DNA of 64,000 bases from Streptomyces sp. WM6386. GTDB taxonomy: Bacteria; Actinomycetota; Actinomycetes; Streptomycetales; Streptomycetaceae. Position 1 is the stretch's first letter. Each line of letters opens with the position of its first letter. Location: contig NZ_JXTE01000048.1 in assembly GCF_000972385.1 (NCBI RefSeq), positions 6,064 through 70,063 on the forward strand, read 5' to 3'. The notes below the pieces were generated by a model that was given only the letters and a program-made list of their open reading frames with translations, had not been told where the DNA came from and did no database searches. The translations under genes were made by a program, and so were the position numbers. Of the stretch, positions 39,005 through 47,674 are shown one piece after another.

Positions 39005-39052
39005 CCGATGGGGCGCACCCCGTACCAGGGGTGCGCCCCATCGGGGCGTTTT
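39005..39052. terminator. Strong bidirectional terminator
   Basis: A 17-bp perfect stem (39005-39021 with 39028-39044) with a six-base loop, followed by GGCGTTTTG. It separates the converging pspC and secreted-protein genes. Confidence 0.85.
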
Positions 39053-39058
39053 GCGGGT

Positions 39059-39418
39059 TCAGCCGAGCGGGATCCCGTTCAGCGGCAGACCCTGGGTGGG
39101 CAGCCCGGTCTGGCCGACCGGCAGACCGCCGAGCAGACCGGCGACCGGCTTGGTCGGGCCGTCGGCGAGCGCGCTCTGAGCGGCGGGCGTCACGGCGGCC
39201 AGACCCGCGGCGAGCGCCGGCTGCGCCTGCGACAGCGCGTCACCGGCACCCGGCAGCGCCTTGGCGACATTCTCCGCCGGGAGCGTCTTGGTGACGGTGT
39301 CCAGCGCCTGGGAGGCGTCCGGAACGGCCGGGGCGGCGTTCGCGGCACCCGCACCGACGGCGGCGAAGGCGGCACCGAGGGCGGCGACACCGAGGGTCTT
39401 GGCAGCAGACTGCTTCAT
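39059..39418 (-). CDS. Small secreted protein of unknown function
   Basis: 119 aa from the ATG preceded by GAGGACG. Signal peptide MKQSAAKTLGVAALGAAFAA with cleavage near ANAAPA. The mature protein is Ala/Pro/Gly/Leu-rich with a repeated LP(x)GLP-like end (PVGQTGLPTQGLPLNGIPLG). No known domain. It resembles the secreted protein at 14922-15329 in size and low-complexity style. Confidence 0.75.
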   Translation of the reverse strand: MKQSAAKTLGVAALGAAFAAVGAGAANAAPAVPDASQALDTVTKTLPAENVAKALPGAGDALSQAQPALAAGLAAVTPAAQSALADGPTKPVAGLLGGLPVGQTGLPTQGLPLNGIPLG

Positions 39419-39556
39419 GAAAATGCGTCCTCGAATGGGATGGCGGTGATGTGAGCGGTCCACGACCGTAAACACGCATCGGCATCCGCCGCAAACATCG
39501 AAATGCGGACGGATTGTGAATACCCGTCCGCATTTCGATTCCCGAGAGATTCCCGA

Positions 39557-40720
39557 TCAGCCCTCTTCGGCCACAGAACCGCTGGTGGAGGCGGTCTGCT
39601 GGAACAGCCATTCGGACTTCAGCTCGGCATAACCGGGCTTGACGACGTCATTGATCATGGCCAGTCGTTCATCGAAAGGAATGAACGCTGATTTCATCGC
39701 ATTGACGGAGAACCACTGCATGTCGTCGAGCGTGTAGCCGAATGCTCCGACCAGATGCTCGAATTCCCGGCTCATGCTCGTACCGGACATCAGCCGGTTG
39801 TCGGTGTTCACGGTGGCCCGGAAGTGCAGTCGGCGCAGCAGCCCGATCGGGTGCTCGGCATAGGAGTCGGCGGCCCCGGTCTGGAGGTTGGAGCTCGGGC
39901 ACAGCTCCAGCGGGATGCGCTTGTCCCGGACGTAGGAGGCGAGCCGGCCGAGCTTGACCGAGCCGTCCTGGTGGACCTGGATGTCGTCGATGATGCGCAC
40001 CCCGTGGCCGAGCCGGTCGGCGCCGCACCACTGCAGGGCCTGCCAGATGGAGGGCAGCCCGAAGGCTTCGCCGGCGTGGATGGTGAAGTGGTTGTTCTCG
40101 CGCTTGAGGTACTCGAACGCGTCGAGGTGCCGGGTGGGCGGGTAGCCGGCCTCGGCGCCCGCGATGTCGAAGCCCACCACGCCCAGATCGCGGTAGCGGT
40201 TGGCGAGTTCGGCGATCTCCAGGGCGCGGGCGGCGTGCCGCATCGCGGTGAGCAGGGCGCCGACGCGGATGCGCCGGCCGTTCGCGCGGGCGGTCCGCTC
40301 CCCTTCCCGGAAGCCCTCGTTGACGGCCTCGACGACCTCTTCGAGGCTGAGCCCGCCTTCGAGGTGCTGCTCTGGGGCGTACCGCACCTCGGCGTAGACG
40401 ACCCCGTCGGCGGCTAGGTCCTCGGCGCACTCGGCGGCGACCCGGACCAGGGCCTCGCGGGTCTGCATCACACCGACGGTGTGGGAGAAGGTCTCCAAGT
40501 ACCGTTCCAGCGAGCCGGAGTCGGCGGCCTCGCGGAACCAGATGCCGAGCTTGTCGGCGTCGTGCTCGGGGAGTTGGGCGTACCCGGTGTCCCGGGCGAG
40601 CTCGACGACGGTGCCGGGGCGCAGCCCGCCGTCGAGGTGATCGTGCAGCAGAACCTTGGGTGCCCGGCGGATCTGGTCCGAGCTCGGGGTGGTTCCCGTC
40701 CGGTCAGTCTGGCTCGTCAT
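39557..40720 (-). CDS. add: Adenosine deaminase
   Basis: 387 aa. Zinc ligands HDHLDGG near the N-terminus and HAGE in the middle ([13 protein letters not shown] [12 protein letters not shown]). Also seen are [16 protein letters not shown] and [12 protein letters not shown] with the catalytic acid. It converts (deoxy)adenosine to (deoxy)inosine, which punA can then cleave. Operator site 3 lies 17 bases upstream of the ATG. It is transcribed alone, away from the hydrolase gene. Confidence 0.95.
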   Translation of the reverse strand: MTSQTDRTGTTPSSDQIRRAPKVLLHDHLDGGLRPGTVVELARDTGYAQLPEHDADKLGIWFREAADSGSLERYLETFSHTVGVMQTREALVRVAAECAEDLAADGVVYAEVRYAPEQHLEGGLSLEEVVEAVNEGFREGERTARANGRRIRVGALLTAMRHAARALEIAELANRYRDLGVVGFDIAGAEAGYPPTRHLDAFEYLKRENNHFTIHAGEAFGLPSIWQALQWCGADRLGHGVRIIDDIQVHQDGSVKLGRLASYVRDKRIPLELCPSSNLQTGAADSYAEHPIGLLRRLHFRATVNTDNRLMSGTSMSREFEHLVGAFGYTLDDMQWFSVNAMKSAFIPFDERLAMINDVVKPGYAELKSEWLFQQTASTSGSVAEEG

Positions 40721-40736
40721 TTCCGCACTCTAACTC

Positions 40737-40748
40737 CTACGCGCGTAG
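40737..40748. promoter_or_regulatory. Nucleoside-regulon operator, site 3 (add)
   Basis: Perfect CTACGCGCGTAG, 17 bases before the add start and 86 bases before the divergent hydrolase gene. Confidence 0.8.
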
Positions 40749-40833
40749 ATCGCTCGGTGTACAACTCCGTCGATACGTAACGGTGACCGCCCCGACGGGT
40801 GGAGTACACGGACGCTTCTGACACTGTTCTGTC

Positions 40834-41595
40834 ATGGCACAGCAAGCGACGCCGGTTCGCACGGCCCGGCTGGGACGGGCACTCGGTCCGGAACCGACGG
40901 CGGTGAGCGGGGTGGTGCTGCTGCTCCCCGGCGGCGAGGAGAGCTCTGATCGCAGACCGTCCTCCATGATGGCGACCGCGTCCGTCCGCGCCCTCGGCCG
41001 CCGGCTGGCGCGCGCGGGCCGGGAGGACGGCCTGGCCACCCATGTCGTCCACTACCGCTACCGCGGCTGGAACGGCACACAGGCACATCTCGCCCGGGAC
41101 GCCGACTGGGCCACGGAGGAGGTCGTACGGCGCTACGGCGACGTCGCCGTGTGCCTGGCCGGCGTCGACATGGGCGCCCGGGCCGCGCTGCACGCGGGCG
41201 GCCACGAGGCCGTCAACTCCGTGCTGGCCATCGCCCCTTGGCTGCCCGAGGAGGACGTGGCGGCGCCCCCCGAACCGGTGAAGCAGCTCGCGGGCCGACG
41301 GGTGCTGGTGGTGCACGGCACGAACGACGCGCGCACGGATCCGGAGCTGTCGTTCCGACTCGCGGCGCGGGCGAAGAAGGCCAACCGGGACGTCTGCCGG
41401 TTCGAAGTCCACTCCGACGGGCACGCGTTGCGCCAGCACCGGGACGAAGTCCACGCGCTGGCCGAGGACTTCGTCATGGGATCGCTGTTCGGCCGCGCGT
41501 TCTCACGCCCGGTCGAGGACGCCCTGGCCGCCCCGCCGCCGCTGGGGCTGCGGATGCCGCTGGCGGCGGGCTTCGGGCGGTCGCTGCGGCGGTAG
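40834..41595 (+). CDS. Alpha/beta-hydrolase-fold protein with Asp at the nucleophile position
   Basis: 253 aa. VVLLLPGGEE forms the first strand and oxyanion loop. The nucleophile elbow reads CLAGVDMGARAAL, that is GxDxG instead of GxSxG. VVHGTNDARTDPE and SDGHALRQH supply the acid and His. An Asp nucleophile occurs in dehalogenases and epoxide hydrolases; a non-catalytic fold member is the alternative. It is divergent from add, so it may share the operator region. Confidence 0.75.
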   Translation: MAQQATPVRTARLGRALGPEPTAVSGVVLLLPGGEESSDRRPSSMMATASVRALGRRLARAGREDGLATHVVHYRYRGWNGTQAHLARDADWATEEVVRRYGDVAVCLAGVDMGARAALHAGGHEAVNSVLAIAPWLPEEDVAAPPEPVKQLAGRRVLVVHGTNDARTDPELSFRLAARAKKANRDVCRFEVHSDGHALRQHRDEVHALAEDFVMGSLFGRAFSRPVEDALAAPPPLGLRMPLAAGFGRSLRR

Positions 41596-41683
41596 CCGAC
41601 AGCACCGCCCGGCGGTGACCGACACCGTCACGCGCTGCACAGCGCCCTCACGCCTCTCTCATGACCCCCTTGCGACTCTTTAC

Positions 41684-41698
41684 TGAAAATGATTATCG
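41684..41698. promoter_or_regulatory. Zur-box-like site before the anchored-repeat transporter operon
   Basis: TGAAAATGATTATCG differs at two positions from the streptomycete Zur palindrome TGAAAATGATTTTCA. It lies 49 bases before the TTG start of the first gene. It suggests expression under zinc shortage. Confidence 0.75.
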
Positions 41699-41747
41699 TC
41701 TTTACGTGCCCATGGGGGCATGTCCATGACCTAAGGGGGGTCTTCTT

Positions 41748-42392
41748 TTGCGTACCCGCAACCGTCTGCTGACCGTCGCCGGCCTCGCCGCCGCCACGCT
41801 CGCCACCGCCGGTCTCAACTCCTCCGCGTTCGCCGCGACGACGCTGTCGTCCGGCCATGTCGACGTCCTCGACGCCGACTGGGACGGCTCCGCGCTGAGC
41901 CTGCACGCCCATGACGAGGAGAACGACACCGAGTACGACCCCGCGGACCTGACGCTGGCCGTCCCGACCGCCGCGAAGGTCACCAACCCGGGCTACACCT
42001 TCCTCGGTTCGGGCAGCCAGGTCTGGCTGCTGCCGGACACCGAGGCCGAGGCGACCGCCGCCGGGGTGCTCTTCCCCGGCGTCTCCACCGAGCACCTGAC
42101 CACGGGGGTCTTCGCCAACAATAACGTCACGTTCACCCTCGTCAGCGCCACCCGCAACGGCGCCTCGACCGAGGACTTCAGCGTCTACGCCGGCAGCGGC
42201 AGCCGCTGGTTCGACAGTGACACCGCCACCGGCAGCTTCAAGTCCAGAACCTTCGCCGTCGCCACCCACAACCACGCCAACTGGGCCTTCGAGGAGGCCG
42301 GCACCTACCAGCTGACGTTCCGGGTCTCCGGCACGGTCGGCGGTGTCGCCAAGACCGCCACCGGGACCTACACCGTCGTCGTCAGCTCATGA
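41748..42392 (+). CDS. Secreted choice-of-anchor-M domain protein
   Basis: 214 aa, TTG start after AAGGGGGG. Signal peptide with cleavage near AFAAT. One complete actinobacterial surface repeat: SSGHVDVLDADWDGSALSLH, then YTFLGSGSQVWLLP, GVLFPGVSTE, and the His motif THNHANWAFEEAGTYQLTF. No sortase signal or membrane anchor, so it is released or held by other proteins. First gene of a six-gene operon with 4-base overlaps; it overlaps the next by four bases. Likely role: extracellular zinc capture for the ABC transporter. Confidence 0.85.
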   Translation: MRTRNRLLTVAGLAAATLATAGLNSSAFAATTLSSGHVDVLDADWDGSALSLHAHDEENDTEYDPADLTLAVPTAAKVTNPGYTFLGSGSQVWLLPDTEAEATAAGVLFPGVSTEHLTTGVFANNNVTFTLVSATRNGASTEDFSVYAGSGSRWFDSDTATGSFKSRTFAVATHNHANWAFEEAGTYQLTFRVSGTVGGVAKTATGTYTVVVSS

Positions 42393-44026
42393 GGGAAGCC
42401 CTGACGCGCGGCGGGCGCGCCTTCACGGCGGCCGCTCTCACCACGACGGCAGCGGTGCTCCTGTGCGCGGCAGGGCTGGTCGTCGCCGGCGGCAGCGGGG
42501 ACGCCCGCGCCGCCGGCGGTGCCGTCGTCCTGGACGAGGGCGAACTCGACTTCACGCCCCGGCAGGTGGACGGCAGGCCGCAGTTGCAGATCGACGACCG
42601 CGGAGGTGGCACCACCGTCGTACGCGAACCGTCCGAGGTCGTCCTGCACGTCGTACCGTCCGCCCTCCAGTACACGCCGGACCCGGTGGCCACGGCGCTG
42701 GGGTCCACGAACATGGACTCCTGGCAGCTGGGCGGCTGGGAGGCGGCGAACATCTTCGCGGCCGAGCCGGGCTGGAAGGGCACCGAGGCGGGCGGGGACA
42801 CCCAGGTCGCGCTGTCCGGGTTCGAGGGGCCCGGGGTCTTCGGTCTGGCCACGTACACGCGGGAGATCGACAGTGCGAACGGCCCGGCGATCGCCCATCT
42901 CGGCAGCGCGGAGGGCGTACCGCGGTCCTTCACCCTGGCCGGGGACGCGGAACGGCTGCTGCCCATCTGGCAGTTCACCGCGGAAGGCGTCTACCGGCTC
43001 ACCTTCACCGTGACCACGGGCGGCGCCACCGACACCGAGACCCTGGCCGTGGTGGTGGGCGACGACGCCGATCCGTCGACCGTGATGCCGGGCGACGGGA
43101 CCACGTCGACACCGCCCGCCAGTCCCACTCCGACCCCCACCGCCACGACGCACGTCATCTCCGAGGGGCACGTCGACATGGCGGCCCGGAAGATCGACGG
43201 CGAGCTGGAGTTCCAGCTCAAGGAGGGCTCCGAACTCGACCACACATGGCACGAGCCGAGCGGGGTCGTCCTGCACGTACGGCCCGCCGCCAAGCGGAGG
43301 ATCCCCGAGGGTTACGACTTCCTCGGCACCCCGGGCGACGCGGTGTGGTGGCTGCCGTTGCAGCAGAACGCCGGGATCGTGTGGCCCGGCTGGAACACCG
43401 GGGAGTTCCCCAGGGCCGAGCTCGACGGCAAGGTCTCCTTCCGGCTGGACTCCGTCCAGGGGCCCGGAAACATCGCGATGTTCTACAGCGACTCCACAGG
43501 CACCCCGGTCGTCCCGCTCAACAGCGGCGACGGACTGCCCGACACCCACACCCTCGCCGGGGGCACACACGCCCACTTCGACTGGGCCTTCTCCGCCGAG
43601 GGCGTCTACCGCACCACCTTCACCGTCAGCGCCACGCTCGCCGACGGCACGCGGGTCGCCGACACGCAGACCCTCGCCTGGGTGGTCGGGGACGGCACCG
43701 ATCCGTCGACGGTGACACCGGGGGCGGGGGACGAACCGACGGCCACGCCCACGACGACACCGACGGCCGGTGCGAGCGAGACCGCTTCGGCGACGCCCAC
43801 GGCCACCGCTGCCGCTTCCGCGTCGGAATCGACATCGGTATCGGCTGCCGCTTCCGGGTCACCGGGTGCGGCGGCCTCCGGGGCGGCGGTGAGCGTCGAG
43901 GGCTCCTCCGGCTCGCTCGCCTCCACCGGTGCCCAGGTGTCGACGGTCGCGGGGATCGCGGTGGCCGCCCTGGTGATGGGTGGCGGTGCGGTGTTCCTCG
44001 TACGACGACGCCGTACGACCGACTGA
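42389..44026 (+). CDS. Cell-wall-anchored protein with two choice-of-anchor-M repeats
   Basis: 545 aa. A signal peptide is followed by two repeats: the first (about 45-225) has lost the His motif (LPIWQFTAEGVYRLTF), the second (about 255-435) keeps it (GTHAHFDWAFSAEGVYRTTF). A Thr/Ser/Ala-rich stalk leads to the sorting signal LASTG, a hydrophobic helix and RRRRTTD. LAxTG is the sorting motif used by class E sortases in actinobacteria. A 14-base gap separates it from the lipoprotein gene. Confidence 0.87.
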   Translation: MREALTRGGRAFTAAALTTTAAVLLCAAGLVVAGGSGDARAAGGAVVLDEGELDFTPRQVDGRPQLQIDDRGGGTTVVREPSEVVLHVVPSALQYTPDPVATALGSTNMDSWQLGGWEAANIFAAEPGWKGTEAGGDTQVALSGFEGPGVFGLATYTREIDSANGPAIAHLGSAEGVPRSFTLAGDAERLLPIWQFTAEGVYRLTFTVTTGGATDTETLAVVVGDDADPSTVMPGDGTTSTPPASPTPTPTATTHVISEGHVDMAARKIDGELEFQLKEGSELDHTWHEPSGVVLHVRPAAKRRIPEGYDFLGTPGDAVWWLPLQQNAGIVWPGWNTGEFPRAELDGKVSFRLDSVQGPGNIAMFYSDSTGTPVVPLNSGDGLPDTHTLAGGTHAHFDWAFSAEGVYRTTFTVSATLADGTRVADTQTLAWVVGDGTDPSTVTPGAGDEPTATPTTTPTAGASETASATPTATAAASASESTSVSAAASGSPGAAASGAAVSVEGSSGSLASTGAQVSTVAGIAVAALVMGGGAVFLVRRRRTTD

Positions 44027-44040
44027 GAGGAGGGAGCCCC

Positions 44041-45564
44041 ATGCGGGGCCGTCCCACGCGTATCGCGGCCGTGCTGCTCACCGCCGCCTGTGTGCTGGCC
44101 GCCGGCTGCGGCCGGAGTGAATCCGGCGCGTCCGACGCCGAGTTGAAGGTCTCCACGACCACCGCGATCATCGCCGACCTGGTCCGGCAGGTCGGCGGTG
44201 ACCGCACCGACGTGACATCGATCGTGCCGCACCACGGAGACCCGCACTCCTACGAGCCGAGTCCCGGGGACGCCGCGAAGGTCGCGCGGGCCGACCTCGT
44301 GTTCGGCAACGGGCTGCTGCTGGAGGAGCCCGGGATCATGAAGATGGTCCACAGCAACGCCCGGAAGTCCGCGCCGAAGATCGAGATCGCCGAGAAGCTG
44401 GAGCAGTACGGCGGCAAGGTGATGAAGCTGGAGGAGGACCTCGGGCTCGATGTGCTGTGGCTCGGCTGGGCGGTGGAGGGCGAGGTCGCCGGGGACGGCT
44501 CCCAAGTCCGTACGACCGCCACCGGGTTGGAGGGGCCGGGGGATCTGCGGGTCTACCTGACCGACACGCTCGGGCGCCCCAAGGTGTACGTCGACTCCGG
44601 TGACGGTTTCGACGACTCGGACTCCTTCACCCTGCCGCCCGAGGCGCACACGCACGTCAACTGGGCGTTCAGCGAGCCGGGAACGTATCGGCTGACGGTC
44701 GAGGGGCGGACCGAGACGCTCGACGGGACAACCGAGGAGTTCGGCAGCGGCACCTTCACCTTCGCCGTCGGCACCGACACCCCCGAGGGCGCCACCGTCC
44801 TCGACGGTGGACACGCCGACCTCGCACTCAACGCCGGGACCGGGAAGGTGTACGTCCGCGCCGACGACGAGAAGAGCGGCGAGCGGAAGAGGTTCGCGCC
44901 GGACGAGGTGGTGCTGAACGTGCCGGACCGGGCGCGCGAATCGGTGCCGGAGGAGAGCGCGTACTCCTTCCTCGGGGACGCCGGTGACCCCCTGTGGGTG
45001 CTGCCGCAGGCCGTGCTCGGCAAGCACGTGCACGGCGATCTGGACCCGCACGCCTGGGAGGACGTCTCCAACGCGCAGGCGTATGTGCGGCGGATCCAGG
45101 CCGAGTTGGCGAAGGCTGACCCCGCCGGCGCGAAGACGTACGCGAAGAACGCCTCCGCCTACCTGAAGCGGCTCGGCGCGCTGGACGAGGAGGTCGGGCG
45201 GACGCTCGCGACCGTCCCCGAACGGAACCGCAGGCTGATCACCACCCATGACGCCTTCGGCTATCTCGCCAAGGCCTACGGCATGGAGGTCGCCGGTTTC
45301 GTCGTGCCGGTGCCCAACCAGGAGCCCAGCGCCGCCGAGGTGGAGAGGCTCGGCGACACCATCCGGGAGAAGCGGGTCCCGGCCGTGTTCGTGGAACCCA
45401 ACCTCGCCGCGCGGGCGAACGTGCTGGAGCGGGTCGCCCAGGACGAGGGGGTCGACGTCTGCACGATCTACGGCGACTCGTTCGACGACAAGGTCCACGA
45501 CTACGTATCGATGATGCGGCACAACGCGACGGAGCTCGCCGAGTGCCTCGGAGGGGAAGCCTGA
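44041..45564 (+). CDS. Zinc/manganese-type ABC substrate-binding lipoprotein with inserted anchor-repeat halves
   Basis: 507 aa. Lipobox LAAGC, Cys 23. The N-terminal metal-binding lobe has VPHHGDPHSYEP (H64, H65, H69). The second lobe resumes at HVHGDLDPHAWEDV (329-342) and has TTHDAFGYLAKAYG. Residues about 136-324 are an insertion made of a repeat's second half (with AHTHVNWAFSEPGTYRLTV) followed by a repeat's first half (GGHADLALNAG... SFLGDAGDPLWVLP), a permuted order. It belongs to the known 'anchored repeat ABC transporter' substrate-binding type. It delivers the metal to the permease. Confidence 0.88.
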   Translation: MRGRPTRIAAVLLTAACVLAAGCGRSESGASDAELKVSTTTAIIADLVRQVGGDRTDVTSIVPHHGDPHSYEPSPGDAAKVARADLVFGNGLLLEEPGIMKMVHSNARKSAPKIEIAEKLEQYGGKVMKLEEDLGLDVLWLGWAVEGEVAGDGSQVRTTATGLEGPGDLRVYLTDTLGRPKVYVDSGDGFDDSDSFTLPPEAHTHVNWAFSEPGTYRLTVEGRTETLDGTTEEFGSGTFTFAVGTDTPEGATVLDGGHADLALNAGTGKVYVRADDEKSGERKRFAPDEVVLNVPDRARESVPEESAYSFLGDAGDPLWVLPQAVLGKHVHGDLDPHAWEDVSNAQAYVRRIQAELAKADPAGAKTYAKNASAYLKRLGALDEEVGRTLATVPERNRRLITTHDAFGYLAKAYGMEVAGFVVPVPNQEPSAAEVERLGDTIREKRVPAVFVEPNLAARANVLERVAQDEGVDVCTIYGDSFDDKVHDYVSMMRHNATELAECLGGEA

Positions 45565-46964
45565 TGAGGGGCAGTGAACGGGTCGCGGTCGCCGTGGTGC
45601 TGGCGGCCGCACTCGCGGGGGGCGGGGTCGCCGTCGCGGACGAGCCGCCGGGCGGGATCGGACGGATCGCTTACACCGATGGGGAGTTGACGCTCGATCC
45701 CGGGGACAGCGTCCATGTGGTCGAGGCGGACTCGGTCGCGCCGGGCTGGGACACGACGGGGGTGCCGCCGGGTGCCCTCGCCGGGGACACCGTGACCTGG
45801 GCGCTGACCGGGGTCGACGGGCCGGGTGAGGTCACGGTGTACGGAGATGACTCCGTGCTCTTCGACAGCGCGGACGACGTGCCGGACCGGGTCGAGGTGC
45901 CGGTGGGTGAACAGGCCCATGGGCGCTGGGGGTTCAGTGAGGAGGGGACTTACCGGCTCATCTTCGAGGCGTCGGGTACGGCGGTGGAGGACGGGCGGGA
46001 GCTGTCCGTCGGGACCGTGTACACGGTGGTCGTCGGGGGTGAGGGTGAACCGGTGAAGCCGACCGCTGCCCCCGCACCCGAGGTCCCGGCGCGCGCGCTC
46101 GCCGCTCCGGCGGAGATGCCGCGCACGGCCGCCACGTCGGATGTCGTCTCGACCCGGAAGGTCCTCGACGAGGGCCACATCGACTTCGCCGCCCGCGTTC
46201 TCGACGACAAGCTCCAGATCCACGTCAAGGACGGCACGGTCTCCGGGAAGACCACCTGGCGCGAGCCGTCCTCCCTGGTCCTGCGGGTGAGACCGGCCGC
46301 GAAGAACACCCTGCCCGACAACGACGCCTTCGCCTTCCTGGGCAGACCCGGAGCCGATGTCTGGCTGCTCGACCAGGTGCAGCAGGAAGGGCTGCTGTGG
46401 CCCGGCTGGTCGACGGACCATGTCACGGCCGGGGCGATGAAGGGCGGCGTGACGTTCACGCTGACCGACGTCGCGGGTCCGGGCGCGTACGCGCTGTACA
46501 CGTACGACGCGATGTCCGGCGCCGAGGTGCTGTTCAACAGCAAGGACGGCGTCCCGGACTCCTTCGAGGTCCCCGCGAACACGCATGCGCACGGCGGGTG
46601 GGCGTTCACGAAGGAGGGCACCTACCGGCTGACCTTCAGGATGAGCGGGAAACTCGCCGACGGGACGGCCGTGAGCGACACGGAGACCGTGGCGTTCGTG
46701 GTCGGGGACGGGAAGGCGGACGCGGTGAGCCCCGGCGGTGATTCCGGGGGTGATTCCTCCGATGCCGGGTCCTCGTCCTCGCTCCCGGAGTCGGAGTCGG
46801 AGTCGGAGTCGACCAAGGCTGGGGCAGATCAAGGCACTTCATCCGGCTCCATGGCCGGCACCGGCGCCGGCGACACCACTTTCCTCGCCACCGCGGCCGT
46901 CGGCCTCGCGCTCGTCGGTGGGGGTGCGGTGTGGGGCGTACGGCGTCGGCGGCGGGGCGTGTGA
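45564..46964 (+). CDS. Cell-wall-anchored protein with two choice-of-anchor-M repeats
   Basis: 466 aa from ATG 45564, which overlaps the previous stop (TGATG). Signal peptide to AVADEPPG. A short first repeat (about 30-150) has EQAHGRWGFSEEGTYRLIF; the second (about 190-380) has NTHAHGGWAFTKEGTYRLTF. An acidic Ser-rich stalk (SESESESE-like) precedes the sorting signal MAGTG, a helix and RRRRRGV. The stop overlaps the ATPase gene (GTGA). Confidence 0.87.
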   Translation: MRGSERVAVAVVLAAALAGGGVAVADEPPGGIGRIAYTDGELTLDPGDSVHVVEADSVAPGWDTTGVPPGALAGDTVTWALTGVDGPGEVTVYGDDSVLFDSADDVPDRVEVPVGEQAHGRWGFSEEGTYRLIFEASGTAVEDGRELSVGTVYTVVVGGEGEPVKPTAAPAPEVPARALAAPAEMPRTAATSDVVSTRKVLDEGHIDFAARVLDDKLQIHVKDGTVSGKTTWREPSSLVLRVRPAAKNTLPDNDAFAFLGRPGADVWLLDQVQQEGLLWPGWSTDHVTAGAMKGGVTFTLTDVAGPGAYALYTYDAMSGAEVLFNSKDGVPDSFEVPANTHAHGGWAFTKEGTYRLTFRMSGKLADGTAVSDTETVAFVVGDGKADAVSPGGDSGGDSSDAGSSSSLPESESESESTKAGADQGTSSGSMAGTGAGDTTFLATAAVGLALVGGGAVWGVRRRRRGV

Positions 46965-47674
46965 ACGGGGTGCTGCGGGTGGAGGCCGCGTCCGTCGTGC
47001 TCGGGGGGCGGCTCGCGCTGGAGGACGCCTCGCTCGCCGTGGAGACGGGTGAGCTGGTCGGACTGATCGGGCCCAACGGGGCGGGGAAGACGACTCTGTT
47101 GCGGGCGGCGCTCGGGCTCGTGCCGCTCGCCTCGGGGGCCGTGTCCGTGGCGTCCCGGCCCGGGTACGTGCCCCAACGGCACGAGTTCGCCTGGGACTTC
47201 CCGATCGATGTCGCGGGGGCCGTGCTGACCGGACGTACCAGGGCGATCGGGTGGCTCAGACGGCCCCGGCAGGCCGACCGGGAGGCCGCCGACCGTGCCC
47301 TGGAGCTCACCGGGCTCACCGGCCTGGCCCGCCGCCCCATCGGCGAACTGTCCGGCGGGCAGCGCCAACGTGTCCTCGTGGCCAGGGCGTTGGCGGCGGA
47401 ACCCCGGCTCCTGCTGCTCGACGAGCCGTTCACCGGCGTGGACGTCCCCACCCAGGAGCTCCTCAACCAGCTCTTCCGGCAGCTCGCCGCCGAGGGCCGG
47501 GCCCTGCTGATGACCACCCACGACCTGGCGGCCGCCGCCCGCACCTGCGACCGCGTGGTGCTGATCAACCGGACGGTCGTCGCCGAGGGCGGGCCCGAGC
47601 TGCTGGCCGAACCGGACCGGATGCTGCGGGCGTTCGGACTCGACCGGGCCATGCCCACGGAGACGGTGACGTGA
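46961..47674 (+). CDS. Anchored-repeat ABC transporter, ATP-binding protein
   Basis: 237 aa from GTG 46961. Walker A GPNGAGKTTLL, signature LSGGQRQRVLVARAL, Walker B LLLLDEPFTGVD and the switch His in TTHD. The VPQRHEFAWDFPIDV stretch (Q loop) is typical of Zn/Mn (ZnuC/MntB-like) ATPases. It powers the permease encoded next, with which it overlaps by four bases. Confidence 0.92.
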   Translation: MNGVLRVEAASVVLGGRLALEDASLAVETGELVGLIGPNGAGKTTLLRAALGLVPLASGAVSVASRPGYVPQRHEFAWDFPIDVAGAVLTGRTRAIGWLRRPRQADREAADRALELTGLTGLARRPIGELSGGQRQRVLVARALAAEPRLLLLDEPFTGVDVPTQELLNQLFRQLAAEGRALLMTTHDLAAAARTCDRVVLINRTVVAEGGPELLAEPDRMLRAFGLDRAMPTETVT

